From the NCBI RefSeq assembly GCF_003143935.1, contig NZ_QFRX01000001.1, forward strand, positions 6,021,816 through 6,085,815: a stretch of DNA of 64,000 bases, read 5' to 3'. The position numbers were made by a program, and so were the translations under genes. The DNA comes from Streptomyces sp. Act143 (GTDB lineage: Bacteria; Actinomycetota; Actinomycetes; Streptomycetales; Streptomycetaceae). The notes under the pieces were generated by a model, which was not told the DNA's origin, ran no database searches, and worked only from the letters and a program-made list of their open reading frames with translations. Below are positions 16,606-24,606 of this stretch, in pieces. Numbering within the stretch: position 1 is the first letter of the stretch; each line of letters opens with the position of its first letter.

Positions 16606-16632
16606 CTGGCACTCCCCCCTGGAGAGTGCCAA
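16606..16632. promoter_or_regulatory. CIRCE operator 2 (HrcA site)
   Basis: CTGGCACTC-N9-GAGTGCCAA, a second 9-9-9 inverted repeat 20 bp after the first, placed in the transcribed leader of groES. It departs from consensus at the outer positions of the arms (TTGGCACTC-like rather than TTAGCACTC). Confidence 0.88.
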
Positions 16633-16730
16633 TACGCGACGGGCAGGTCCGGCACCCGCGACGACGGATCGACCTGGTCGCCACCTCAGACAGTTAACCC
16701 CGTGAGATCTCCGAAGGGGGAGGTCGGATC

Positions 16731-17039
16731 GTGACGACCGCCAGCTCCAAGGTTGCCATCAAGCCGCTCGAGGACCGCATCGTGGTCCAGCCGCTCGACG
16801 CCGAGCAGACCACGGCCTCTGGCCTGGTCATCCCGGACACCGCGAAGGAGAAGCCCCAGGAGGGCGTCGTCCTCGCCGTGGGCCCGGGCCGCTTCGAGAA
16901 CGGCGAGCGTCTGCCGCTCGACGTCAAGACCGGCGACATCGTGCTGTACAGCAAGTACGGCGGCACCGAGGTGAAGTACAACGGCGAGGAGTACCTCGTC
17001 CTCTCGGCTCGCGACGTGCTCGCGATCATCGAGAAGTAA
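16731..17039 (+). CDS. groES: Co-chaperonin GroES
   Basis: The 102-residue 10-kDa chaperonin has the full family pattern: KPLEDRIVVQPLDAEQTTASG, the mobile loop TASGLVIPDTAKEKPQ, GVVLAVGPG and GDIVLYSKYGGTEVKYNGEE. It caps GroEL in protein folding. A strong GGGGGAGG precedes the GTG at 16731. Two CIRCE operators and an embedded promoter upstream indicate HrcA control, and groEL1 follows after a strong hairpin. Confidence 0.98.
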   Translation: MTTASSKVAIKPLEDRIVVQPLDAEQTTASGLVIPDTAKEKPQEGVVLAVGPGRFENGERLPLDVKTGDIVLYSKYGGTEVKYNGEEYLVLSARDVLAIIEK

Positions 17040-17064
17040 GTCACCCCGAGCATTCAGTTGCTTC

Positions 17065-17130
17065 ACGCTGCGCCCCTGGCCCCCGCGACCACATAAGAAC
17101 CCGGGCGCCCGGGGCGCAGTGTCTTTTTTT
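17065..17130 (+). terminator. Intrinsic terminator/attenuator between groES and groEL1
   Basis: ACGCTGCGCCCC (17065-17076) pairs with GGGGCGCAGTGT (17111-17122; one G-U) and is followed by CTTTTTTT. A competing palindrome CCCGGGCGCCCGGG (17100-17113) overlaps the 3' arm. A seven-T tract is uncommon for this genus. Confidence 0.75.
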
Positions 17131-17162
17131 CACCGACAGATTTCGAGAGGGCTCCCGCTGTC

Positions 17163-18788
17163 ATGGCGAAGATCCTGAAGTTCGACGAGGACGCCCGTCG
17201 CGCCCTCGAGCGCGGCGTCAACAAGCTGGCCGACACGGTCAAGGTGACGATCGGCCCCAAGGGCCGCAACGTCGTCATCGACAAGAAGTTCGGCGCCCCC
17301 ACTATCACCAACGACGGTGTCACGATCGCCCGTGAGGTCGAGATCGAGGACCCGTACGAGAACCTCGGCGCGCAGCTGGTGAAGGAGGTGGCGACCAAGA
17401 CCAACGACATCGCGGGTGACGGTACGACCACCGCCACCGTGCTCGCCCAGGCGCTGGTGCGCGAGGGCCTGAAGAACGTCGCCGCGGGTGCCTCCCCGGC
17501 GCTGCTCAAGAAGGGCATCGACGCCGCCGTCAAGGCCGTCTCCGAGGACCTGCTCGCCTCGGCCCGCCCGATCGACGAGAAGTCCGACATCGCCGCCGTG
17601 GCCGCGCTCTCCGCGCAGGACCAGCAGGTCGGCGAGCTCATCGCCGAGGCGATGGACAAGGTCGGCAAGGACGGTGTCATCACCGTCGAGGAGTCCAACA
17701 CCTTCGGTCTGGAGCTGGACTTCACCGAGGGCATGGCCTTCGACAAGGGCTACCTGTCGCCGTACTTCGTGACGGACCAGGAGCGCATGGAGGCCGTCCT
17801 GGAGGACCCCTACATCCTCATCAACCAGGGCAAGATCTCCTCCATCCAGGACCTGCTGCCGCTGCTGGAGAAGGTCATCCAGGCCGGCGCCTCGAAGCCG
17901 CTGCTGATCATCGCCGAGGACGTCGAGGGCGAGGCCCTGTCGACCCTGGTCGTGAACAAGATCCGCGGCACCTTCAACGCCGTCGCCGTGAAGGCCCCCG
18001 GCTTCGGTGACCGCCGCAAGGCGATGCTCCAGGACATGGCCGTCCTCACCGGCGCCACGGTCATCTCCGAGGAGGTCGGCCTCAAGCTCGACCAGGCCGG
18101 TCTGGACGTGCTGGGCTCCGCCCGCCGCGTGACCGTCACCAAGGACGACACCACCATCGTCGACGGTGCCGGTTCCTCCGAGGACGTCGTCGGGCGCGTC
18201 AACCAGATCAAGGCCGAGATCGAGAACACCGACTCCGACTGGGACCGCGAGAAGCTCCAGGAGCGCCTCGCGAAGCTGGCCGGCGGCGTGTGCGTGATCA
18301 AGGTCGGCGCCGCCACCGAGGTGGAGCTGAAGGAGAAGAAGCACCGTCTGGAGGACGCCATCTCCGCGACCCGCGCCGCGGTCGAGGAGGGCATCGTCTC
18401 CGGTGGTGGCTCCGCGCTGGTCCACGCCGTCAAGGTCCTCGAGGGCAACCTCGACAAGACCGGCGACGAGGCCACCGGCGTCTCCGTGGTCCGCAAGGCC
18501 GCCGTCGAGCCGCTGCGCTGGATCGCCGAGAACGCCGGCCTGGAGGGCTACGTCATCGTCTCCAAGGTCGCCGAGCTCGACAAGGGCAACGGCTACAACG
18601 CCGCCACCGGCGAGTACGGCGACCTGGTCAAGGCCGGCGTCATCGACCCGGTCAAGGTCACCCGCTCCGCCCTGGAGAACGCCGCCTCCATCGCCTCCCT
18701 CCTCCTGACGACCGAGACCCTGGTCGTCGAGAAGAAGGAAGAGGAGGAGCCGGCGGCCGCTGGTCACAGCCACGGCCACGCGCACTGA
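17163..18788 (+). CDS. groEL1: Chaperonin GroEL1
   Basis: A 541-residue 60-kDa chaperonin: MAKILKFDEDARRALERGVN start, VTIGPKGRNVVID, the ATPase loop GDGTTTATVLAQAL with its catalytic Asp, and the late VEEGIVSGGGSAL. The C terminus ends GHSHGHAH, the histidine-rich tail that separates actinobacterial GroEL1 (groES-linked) from the GGM-tailed GroEL2. It lies 123 bp after groES and shares its HrcA-controlled promoter, with a terminator-like structure between them. Confidence 0.98.
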   Translation: MAKILKFDEDARRALERGVNKLADTVKVTIGPKGRNVVIDKKFGAPTITNDGVTIAREVEIEDPYENLGAQLVKEVATKTNDIAGDGTTTATVLAQALVREGLKNVAAGASPALLKKGIDAAVKAVSEDLLASARPIDEKSDIAAVAALSAQDQQVGELIAEAMDKVGKDGVITVEESNTFGLELDFTEGMAFDKGYLSPYFVTDQERMEAVLEDPYILINQGKISSIQDLLPLLEKVIQAGASKPLLIIAEDVEGEALSTLVVNKIRGTFNAVAVKAPGFGDRRKAMLQDMAVLTGATVISEEVGLKLDQAGLDVLGSARRVTVTKDDTTIVDGAGSSEDVVGRVNQIKAEIENTDSDWDREKLQERLAKLAGGVCVIKVGAATEVELKEKKHRLEDAISATRAAVEEGIVSGGGSALVHAVKVLEGNLDKTGDEATGVSVVRKAAVEPLRWIAENAGLEGYVIVSKVAELDKGNGYNAATGEYGDLVKAGVIDPVKVTRSALENAASIASLLLTTETLVVEKKEEEEPAAAGHSHGHAH

Positions 18789-18806
18789 GCCCAGTAGCTC
18801 CTAGAG

Positions 18807-18836
18807 GGCCCGGCATCCAGGGATGGGTGCCGGGCC
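18807..18836 (+). terminator. groEL1 terminator
   Basis: GGCCCGGCA pairs with TGCCGGGCC, extended by three further pairs to a 12-bp stem with an AGGGAT loop, followed by TTCG. It lies between convergent genes and could serve both. Confidence 0.85.
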
Positions 18837-18867
18837 TTCGCGTTGCGGGGCGGTTGCCGACCGTTCC

Positions 18868-19881
18868 TCATGCGGCCGCCGCGGTCTCAACGCGGTTGTT
18901 GCTCCACTTCTCCGCGATCTCCTTCGCGAGTTCGAAGCATTCGCCGTCGGCCTTTCCCTCGTACGCCCTGAAGTCCCGCTCGATGAGCGCCGCGTCGGGA
19001 TGCCTGCTCTCGTAGCGCCGCTGCTCCGTCTCCGAGAAGCACGAGCGCAGGGCGCTGAAGAGCGCGGCCGCCGACGAGCGCACCTCCTCGTCCTCACCGC
19101 TCTTGAGAGCGCAGTCCCGCCAGACGTGCAGCGGGAAGTCCTGCATCTGATCGCCCTCGCACCACCAATCCCGGTCCTGGGAGAGCAGTACCTCGGCCGT
19201 GGCCTGCAGCACGAACATCTTGGCCAGCACGGGGACACCCCTGCTCACGTCCCAACCGTCCATGAAGTGACCGGGGAACGCGTACTCGCCCCGGTTGGTG
19301 GGGTTCGTCAGGCTCTTCGCGTGCAGCAGCAGCAGGGAGGCCGCCTCGACCAGCGTGGTGTCGTCGGCGAACTGCGCCTCCATGTGGTACGGGTGCTTGA
19401 GCGCGCCGTCGGCCAGTATCTCGTCGATGATCCATGTGGCTGTTCCGTTGTCCACGTCTCCCGCATCCCACGCGGGTTCGAGTATCCGGATGGCAACGCG
19501 CGGCTGACCGATCAGGATCGTGGCGCTGAGGGTGCCCGACAATCGCTGCGGTGTTCCGGGGGGAATCGCCTCCAGCAGGCTTGTCACATCGAGCCGCTGC
19601 CGCTCGCGGGCGTTGTGCTCAGCGGTGAGCAGTGTGCCGAACAGCGTGGCCGCGGTGGCGAGACCGCCTCCGATGAAGGTGGCGAAGACCGTCAGCTCCT
19701 CGCCCTCGGGAGAGGAGCCGACAGAGAACCCGAACAAGCCCGCGTGGAGCGCCAGCACCACGGCCATCCACAGCATCACGGCGGCGATGGCCGCGAGGAA
19801 CAGATAGCCGGCGCTCTGCACGGGATTGCGCCGAGCCCAGATGCGGAGCGCCCCCGTGACCCGTCGCAGCCGGCCCATCAA
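18868..19881 (-). CDS. Membrane protein of unknown function, partner of the ClpP-fold protease
   Basis: A 337-residue protein with two predicted membrane helices near the N terminus (AGYLFLAAIAAVMLWMAVVL and LTVFATFIGGGLATAATLFG, about residues 25-90) and a large helical cytoplasmic region rich in acidic and aromatic residues (WDAGDVDNGTATWIIDEILA; RDWWCEGDQMQDFPLHVWRD). No catalytic motif or known family is evident. Its ATG overlaps the stop of the preceding protease gene by 4 bp (19878-19881), so they form a coupled two-gene unit. Codon choice is less GC-biased than in the flanking groEL and SDR genes, consistent with acquisition. Confidence 0.75.
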   Translation of the reverse strand: MMGRLRRVTGALRIWARRNPVQSAGYLFLAAIAAVMLWMAVVLALHAGLFGFSVGSSPEGEELTVFATFIGGGLATAATLFGTLLTAEHNARERQRLDVTSLLEAIPPGTPQRLSGTLSATILIGQPRVAIRILEPAWDAGDVDNGTATWIIDEILADGALKHPYHMEAQFADDTTLVEAASLLLLHAKSLTNPTNRGEYAFPGHFMDGWDVSRGVPVLAKMFVLQATAEVLLSQDRDWWCEGDQMQDFPLHVWRDCALKSGEDEEVRSSAAALFSALRSCFSETEQRRYESRHPDAALIERDFRAYEGKADGECFELAKEIAEKWSNNRVETAAAA

Positions 19882-20972
19882 CCGGCCCTCCTGGCCCGCC
19901 TTATCTGGGCCTGCGGCCGGTCGTCCCCGTACATGTCCTCGATCTCGACCGCCGACGCCTCGTCCTTGCCCCGGTACCAGGCCCCGGCCTTCTTGGCCTC
20001 GTCCTTGCTCAGGAAGCCTATGAAGTCCTTCCGCTTACCGCTCTCGATGACTGCCGCCGCCCTTTCGTACACCCCCTGCTCCATCTGTTCCACGGGCAGC
20101 CCGATGTCCTTGGCCTCGTGGAATTCGATGGGGAACAGATGGTGGGTGTACTCGAAGACGAGTCGTGTGGCGATCTCCTTGATGAGCTTGTCGTCGACCT
20201 CCTCCGTACGCATACGCAGGAGCCGGCGGGCGTAGAACTCGCCGATCCTGAGGCTCCTGCCCCAGCCGCCGAAGTCCAGTGCCGAGACGCTCCCCATCAA
20301 CGGCTGGACCATACCCAGCGTGTATGCGCTGGCGATGTTCAGCAGATCGCTGACGGCGACCTTTCCGTTCGTCTCCCTGATGAGCTTGGGCAGGAACATC
20401 TGGAACGTCCGGATTCCGAAACCCCGGACGTAGTCGACGCTCTGGTAGCAGTCGAGTGCCGACACGAAATTCGCCGGGTTGCGTGGATCGGGGATCTGCG
20501 TGTCCAGCGGGCCCAGTTCACCGAAGGCCGACAGATAGAGTTTGTCCGCCCCGAGGGCCAGGAGCGTGCTGGCGCTCTTTGCCCGGCCGGGCACATAGAC
20601 GCTGACGTTCTTCGAGTACTCCGCCAGGTAAAGCGCCGAGGAATACGCGCTGTCGAGGCTGCCGCCGGGAGAGTCCAGGAGCACGTTGAGCGCGATGTCG
20701 GAGGTGTCCTCTCCCGGCGCCGGATACCCGAAGGCCTCGCACAGCATGTCCCGGAGGTTTCCCTCCGTGCCCTTCTTCCTGTTGTCCGAGATGAACTCGC
20801 CGCGGATGAGCAGCCAGGCTCCGCCGACGTACTGCGCCAGCTCCAGTCCCGCCTTCTTGACTTCCTCGACCTCGGAGAGGGTCATCCTCTCGGCTTCCGA
20901 ACGCAAGCCCACGTCAAGCGCGCTGGCTCGTTCTTCGTGTGACGCCGTGCCGTTCGTGTACTGATCGTTCAT
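19878..20972 (-). CDS. SDH/SppA-like serine protease homologue (ClpP fold)
   Basis: A 364-residue protein resembling the serine dehydrogenase proteinase (SDH_protease) and SppA branch of the ClpP/crotonase fold. Key blocks are VLLDSPGGSLDSAYSSALYL, then VYVPGRAKSASTLLALGADK with the candidate nucleophile Ser in KSAST, and ELGPLDTQIPDP, the family GPxDxQ turn. A charged helical C terminus (FIGFLSKDEAKKAGAW) follows. There is no signal peptide, so it would act at the inner membrane face. GGAGG lies 9 nt before the ATG at 20972. It is translationally coupled to a downstream membrane protein, so the pair may form a membrane protease complex; the substrate is unknown. Confidence 0.75.
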   Translation of the reverse strand: MNDQYTNGTASHEERASALDVGLRSEAERMTLSEVEEVKKAGLELAQYVGGAWLLIRGEFISDNRKKGTEGNLRDMLCEAFGYPAPGEDTSDIALNVLLDSPGGSLDSAYSSALYLAEYSKNVSVYVPGRAKSASTLLALGADKLYLSAFGELGPLDTQIPDPRNPANFVSALDCYQSVDYVRGFGIRTFQMFLPKLIRETNGKVAVSDLLNIASAYTLGMVQPLMGSVSALDFGGWGRSLRIGEFYARRLLRMRTEEVDDKLIKEIATRLVFEYTHHLFPIEFHEAKDIGLPVEQMEQGVYERAAAVIESGKRKDFIGFLSKDEAKKAGAWYRGKDEASAVEIEDMYGDDRPQAQIRRARRAG

Positions 20973-21161
20973 CGGAGTCCGCCTCCGAGTGAGTGTGCCC
21001 CCCGTAAGTCCGGAGATCTTCTCCGAAATGGGCATGTGTGGAACTTTCAGCGTCCAGCCGTGCGGGGCCGACGTCAGCGTGCCGAAGGTCCTGGGGGTGT
21101 GGCCCGGATGTCCCAAATCCGAGGAGCTCAGGCGGGGTTGACGGGTCTTCGGCGGCAGCGG

Positions 21162-21203
21162 AAGGTCCGGCACCCCGGGCGAGTCCCGGAGGTGCCGGAC
21201 CTT
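21162..21203 (-). terminator. Strong hairpin 3' of the SnoaL-like gene
   Basis: AAGGTCCGGCACC (21162-21174) pairs perfectly with GGTGCCGGACCTT (21191-21203), and an inner CCGGG/CCCGG continues the stem past a one-base bulge. It starts 8 bp beyond the stop of the minus-strand gene at 21212. Confidence 0.85.
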
Positions 21204-21211
21204 GCCGGTGG

Positions 21212-21919
21212 TTACTGCTCCAGCGCGTCCAACGCCCCCAACTGCCCCATCAGCCCCATCCGGTCGTACTGCCACCAGCCCTCGGCGAGCTTCCCGCCGG
21301 CGGCGCAGCGGTGAACGGTCGTCCCGGTCATCGTCACCTTCTTCCCCGTGGCCGTGAGGCCCAGGAACTCCCCGACATGGGTGCCGTTCCAGGTCCACCG
21401 GGTGCACACCCGGTCGCCCTGGGCGAGCTGGTCGTGGAGGGTGAAGCCGAAGTCGAAGCCGCCCCGCCACATCTCGATCCCGCGGCGGACGGCGTCGAGG
21501 CCGATCGCGTCCTGCTCACTGGCGGGATCGTGGTCGCGGTAGTCCTCGGTGAGCAGGCCGTGCAGCGCGGGCAGCTCTCCTCGTCCGCCGAGCATCTCGA
21601 AGAACCTCCGCGCGGTGGCGGAGTGGAGCTGCTCGTCCCGCACCACGTCCAGGTCAGTGAAGGTGGGCATCCCGTCGCAGAGAGCCACCATCTCCTGGAA
21701 GATCTTGTCCGTCTCGGGCAGGTTCGAATTCCGCATCGCCTCCTCGTACGACGGGAACTCCACGATCTCGATGAAGTGCGACGCGTCCGAGCGGTCCTTG
21801 CCGATGAGGTCGTGCGTCGCGGTCCGCTTCCCCTTGGTCTGCTCGACCCACCTGTCCATCAGCCGGTTCATCTCGTCGAACCGGCTGGTTCTGCAGTCGA
21901 TGAGCTGTACGAAGGTCAT
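21212..21919 (-). CDS. Fusion of ABM-like and SnoaL-like (NTF2-fold) domains
   Basis: A 235-residue protein with two parts. Residues 1-90 (TFVQLIDCRTSRFDEMNRLM ... FIEIVEFPSYEEAMRNSNLP) look like a small dimeric alpha/beta-barrel of the antibiotic-biosynthesis-monooxygenase kind. Residues 100-235 (ARRFFEMLGGRGELPALHGL, DYRDHDPAS, FDFGFTLHDQLAQGDRVCTR, GTHVGEFLGL) follow the SnoaL-like ester cyclase/NTF2 pattern. Such proteins bind or cyclise hydrophobic ligands, but many are uncharacterised. It is monocistronic. Confidence 0.8.
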   Translation of the reverse strand: MTFVQLIDCRTSRFDEMNRLMDRWVEQTKGKRTATHDLIGKDRSDASHFIEIVEFPSYEEAMRNSNLPETDKIFQEMVALCDGMPTFTDLDVVRDEQLHSATARRFFEMLGGRGELPALHGLLTEDYRDHDPASEQDAIGLDAVRRGIEMWRGGFDFGFTLHDQLAQGDRVCTRWTWNGTHVGEFLGLTATGKKVTMTGTTVHRCAAGGKLAEGWWQYDRMGLMGQLGALDALEQ

Positions 21920-22014
21920 GGCACTCTCGCCTCCGGCCCCCTGGGTCCGGTCTGAACAGCACCATTGTCCTCCCCTTTGACCTCATGAGCGCGGTCCGGC
22001 ACCTCGGCAGGCGC

Positions 22015-22788
22015 CTACTGCGGCCCGTACCTCCGCCCGGTCCGCGAAGTGATCCCCCCGATCAGCCCCCGGGGCACCACCTTCACCACGCCCATCAGCG
22101 CCTTGTACCGCGGGTCCGGGATCGACAGCGTCTTCCCCCGGGCCAGGTCGTGGAGCGCGGACGCCACCAGCTTGTCCGCGTCCAGCCACATCCATCCCGG
22201 GATGTTGTCCGTCCCCATCCCGGCCCGCTGATGGAACTCGGTGCGCACGAACCCCGGCGCCAGGGCCATCAACCGCACCCCGCTGCCCGCCAGATCCTTG
22301 GCCGCGCCCTGCGTGAACTGCACGACCCACGCCTTGGAGGCGCCGTACGTCCCGCGCGGCACGAAGGCGGCCACGGAGGCGACGTTCACGACACCGCCGC
22401 GCCCGCGCTCCCGCATCGCCTCCGTCGCGGCCGACGTCAGCCGGAGCACCGCCTCGCAGTGGACCTTGAGCATCCTCAGCTCGTCGGCCATGGAGACGTC
22501 GAGGTAGCGGCCCTTGTTGCCGAAGCCGGCGTTGTTGACCAGCAGGTCGACGGGGCGGCGGCGGTCGGAGAGGCGGGCGGCGACCGACTCGATGCCCTCG
22601 TCGGTGGCCAGGTCCGCCGTCAGGACCTCCACCTCGACGCCGTGCCGGTCGTGCAGTTCGGTGGCCTGTTCACGCATCCGCTTGGTGTCGCGGGCCACCA
22701 GCACCAGGTCATGCCCGTCAGCCGCCAGCCGCCGAGCGAACGCGGCACCGATGCCCGCGGTCGATCCCGTAATCAATGCCGTTGTCAT
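22015..22788 (-). CDS. Short-chain dehydrogenase/reductase
   Basis: A 257-residue classical SDR: cofactor motif TGSTAGIG at residues 7-14, ADLATDEG, NNAG at the expected place, an active-site Ser in NVASVAAFVPRG, and the YGASK catalytic Tyr/Lys pair. The basic residues after the second strand (VARDTKRM) suggest NADP(H). The C-terminal extension (KALMGVVKVVPRGLIGGITS) resembles membrane-associated family members acting on lipids or steroids. The substrate is unknown. Confidence 0.9.
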   Translation of the reverse strand: MTTALITGSTAGIGAAFARRLAADGHDLVLVARDTKRMREQATELHDRHGVEVEVLTADLATDEGIESVAARLSDRRRPVDLLVNNAGFGNKGRYLDVSMADELRMLKVHCEAVLRLTSAATEAMRERGRGGVVNVASVAAFVPRGTYGASKAWVVQFTQGAAKDLAGSGVRLMALAPGFVRTEFHQRAGMGTDNIPGWMWLDADKLVASALHDLARGKTLSIPDPRYKALMGVVKVVPRGLIGGITSRTGRRYGPQ

Positions 22789-22830
22789 GGCGCAAGGTTA
22801 ATGACCCGGACCGCATGCGTCCGGTTGCCG

Positions 22831-23508
22831 TCAGGCCTTGGACCGCCCGTACTTCTCCAGGTATTCGTGCGCGGACCGGCGCACCTCCGGGTGCAGCGCC
22901 TCACCCGCGGCCAACATCCGTGGCAGCAGGGCCCGTTCGGTGGTCGTCGCCCGGAACGCCAGGGCGACCGTGACGTCGTGGCCGGGCCGGTGCACGATCT
23001 CGACCGGGTCCCCGGCCCGGAACTCGCCCGGCTCGATCACCCGCAGATACGCCCCCGGCGCCCCCTGTGCCGTGAACCGCTTCACCCACCGCTGCTCGCC
23101 CATGTGGCCCTGGAAGGTGCCGCAGGGAATGCGCGCGCTGGTGATCTCCAGCACCACCTCGGGCCCGATCCGCCAGCGCTCGCCGATCAGCGCCCCGGAC
23201 ACGTCCAGACCGAGCGTGGTGATGTTCTCCCCGAACGCGCCGTTGGCCAGCGCGCGCCCCAACTCGCGCTCCCAGGCGTCCAGATCCTCCCGGGCCACGG
23301 CGTAGACCGCCTGGTCGTCACCGCCGTGATGCTGCCGCTTGCACACGTCGTCCCCGGCGAGGCCGCTTCCGCCGATCCCCTTCGGCCCGGGCGCCGCCAC
23401 CCGCACCGGCCCCGTCACCGGCTGCTTGTCGATCCCGGTCAGCCCCTCGGGGTTGTCCGTGTACGGCACGGCCTTCGCCCGGCCCAGGTTCACAGAGAGA
23501 AGCTTCAT
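22831..23508 (-). CDS. MOSC-domain protein (YiiM-like)
   Basis: A 225-residue protein with a MOSC domain: KLLSVNLGRAKAV start, GDDVCKRQHHGGDDQAVYAV containing the conserved sulfur/Mo-cofactor handling region, GAFGENITTLGLDVSGALIG with the family NxT/GLD block, and IPCGTFQGHM with a conserved Cys. YiiM-type proteins reduce N-hydroxylated compounds or bind molybdenum cofactor. I place the start at ATG 23508; a second ATG at 23550 would add 14 residues and sits close to the divergent LysR start. Neither has a clear ribosome site. Confidence 0.85.
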   Translation of the reverse strand: MKLLSVNLGRAKAVPYTDNPEGLTGIDKQPVTGPVRVAAPGPKGIGGSGLAGDDVCKRQHHGGDDQAVYAVAREDLDAWERELGRALANGAFGENITTLGLDVSGALIGERWRIGPEVVLEITSARIPCGTFQGHMGEQRWVKRFTAQGAPGAYLRVIEPGEFRAGDPVEIVHRPGHDVTVALAFRATTTERALLPRMLAAGEALHPEVRRSAHEYLEKYGRSKA

Positions 23509-23531
23509 GAGCGGCACGGTAAAGGGCCGGT

Positions 23532-23570
23532 CATCAAAGTCGCTACGCATTATTAGCCGTGGCATCAAAG
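23532..23570. promoter_or_regulatory. CATCAAAG direct repeats in the MOSC-LysR divergent region
   Basis: CATCAAAG occurs at 23532-23539 and 23563-23570, 31 bp apart (three helical turns), within the 81-bp divergent intergenic region. It could be the binding site of the adjacent LysR regulator, although it lacks the dyad of a classical T-N11-A box. Confidence 0.35.
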
Positions 23571-23589
23571 AACGCCTTATCCTCGATTT

Positions 23590-24498
23590 GTGATCGAAGC
23601 CCGCCATCTCCGCGTCCTGCGCGCCGTCGCCACCACCGGCTCCTTCTCCGCCGCCGGTCGCGAACTGGGCTGCACCCAGCCCGCCGTCAGCCAGCAGATG
23701 AAGGCCCTGGAGGCGTCCGTGGGCACGCCGCTGCTCGTCCGCAGCGGGCGCGAGATGCGGCTGACGCAGGCGGGCGAGGCCCTCGTCCGGCACGCCAACG
23801 GCATCCTCGCCGGGCTCACCGCCGCCGAGGAAGAGGTCGCCGCGATCGCGGGCCTGCGGGCCGGCCGGGTCCGGCTCGTCTCCTTCCCCAGCGGCAGCTC
23901 CACCCTTGTCCCCACCGCCCTCGCCGCGCTGCGCGCCGCACACCCCGGCACCCGCGTCTCCCTGGAGGAGGCCGAACCGCCGCAGTCCGTCGAGATGCTG
24001 CGGACGGGCGACTGCGACATCGCGCTCGCCTTCCGGTACGAAGGCGCCGCGGGCGGCGGTGACGAATGGGAGGACCTCGTCGTACGGCCCCTGCTGCGGG
24101 ACCGGCTCGTCGCCCTCGTACCCGAACGGCACCGCCTCGCCCGGGTCGCCTCCGTCGGCATCGGCGAACTGGCCCGCGAGTCCTGGATCGCCGGATGCCC
24201 GCGCTGCCGGGGGCAGTTGGTGGAGGTGTGCGAGGGCGCCGGCTTCACGCCCCGCATCGACTTCGCGACCGACGACTATCCGGCGGTGGTCGGCCTGGTG
24301 GGCGCGGGCCTCGGGGTGGCCGTCCTGCCGCAGCTCGCCGTCGAGTCGGTACGGCCCCGGGGCGCACGCACGGTGACCCTGGAACCGGCCGTCCGCCGGG
24401 AGATCGTCGCCCTGACCCTGCCCGACCTGGCCCAGGTGCCGGCCGTGGCGGCGACGCTGGACCGGCTCGCGATCGCCGCGGGGCGGCAGCAGCCGTAG
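23590..24498 (+). CDS. LysR-family transcriptional regulator
   Basis: A 302-residue LysR regulator. The winged helix-turn-helix is at residues 1-60 (RHLRVLRAVATTGSFSAAGR, LGCTQPAVSQQMKALEA) and the effector domain follows (VRLVSFPSGSSTLVPTALAA; the late GLVGAGLGVAVLPQLAV). It is divergent from the MOSC gene, the classical layout for a regulator controlling its neighbour. The GTG at 23590 has no ribosome site, so the mRNA may be leaderless. Confidence 0.93.
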   Translation: MIEARHLRVLRAVATTGSFSAAGRELGCTQPAVSQQMKALEASVGTPLLVRSGREMRLTQAGEALVRHANGILAGLTAAEEEVAAIAGLRAGRVRLVSFPSGSSTLVPTALAALRAAHPGTRVSLEEAEPPQSVEMLRTGDCDIALAFRYEGAAGGGDEWEDLVVRPLLRDRLVALVPERHRLARVASVGIGELARESWIAGCPRCRGQLVEVCEGAGFTPRIDFATDDYPAVVGLVGAGLGVAVLPQLAVESVRPRGARTVTLEPAVRREIVALTLPDLAQVPAVAATLDRLAIAAGRQQP

Positions 24499-24567
24499 AG
24501 AGCAGCAAACACCCGTAGAAAGCGGCAGCAGGCCCAGTACAGCGGCAGCAACCCCGGAAAAGTGAAG

Positions 24568-24592
24568 GGGCACGCGTGCGCGTGCCCGTTTT
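24568..24592. terminator. Terminator between LysR gene and whiD
   Basis: GGGCACGCG pairs with CGCGTGCCC (24568-24576 and 24579-24587; the innermost pair is probably open) followed by GTTTT. It lies between convergent genes. The 60 bp before it holds three imperfect AGCGGCAGCA copies. Confidence 0.75.
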
Positions 24593-24606
24593 GGAGAAAC
24601 GTTCCT

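Noticed and set aside
24499..24560. Short AGCGGCAGCA repeats after the LysR gene as a mobile-element trace.
   Set aside because: Only three imperfect 10-bp copies, no flanking duplication or transposase; it reads as simple-sequence drift beside a terminator.
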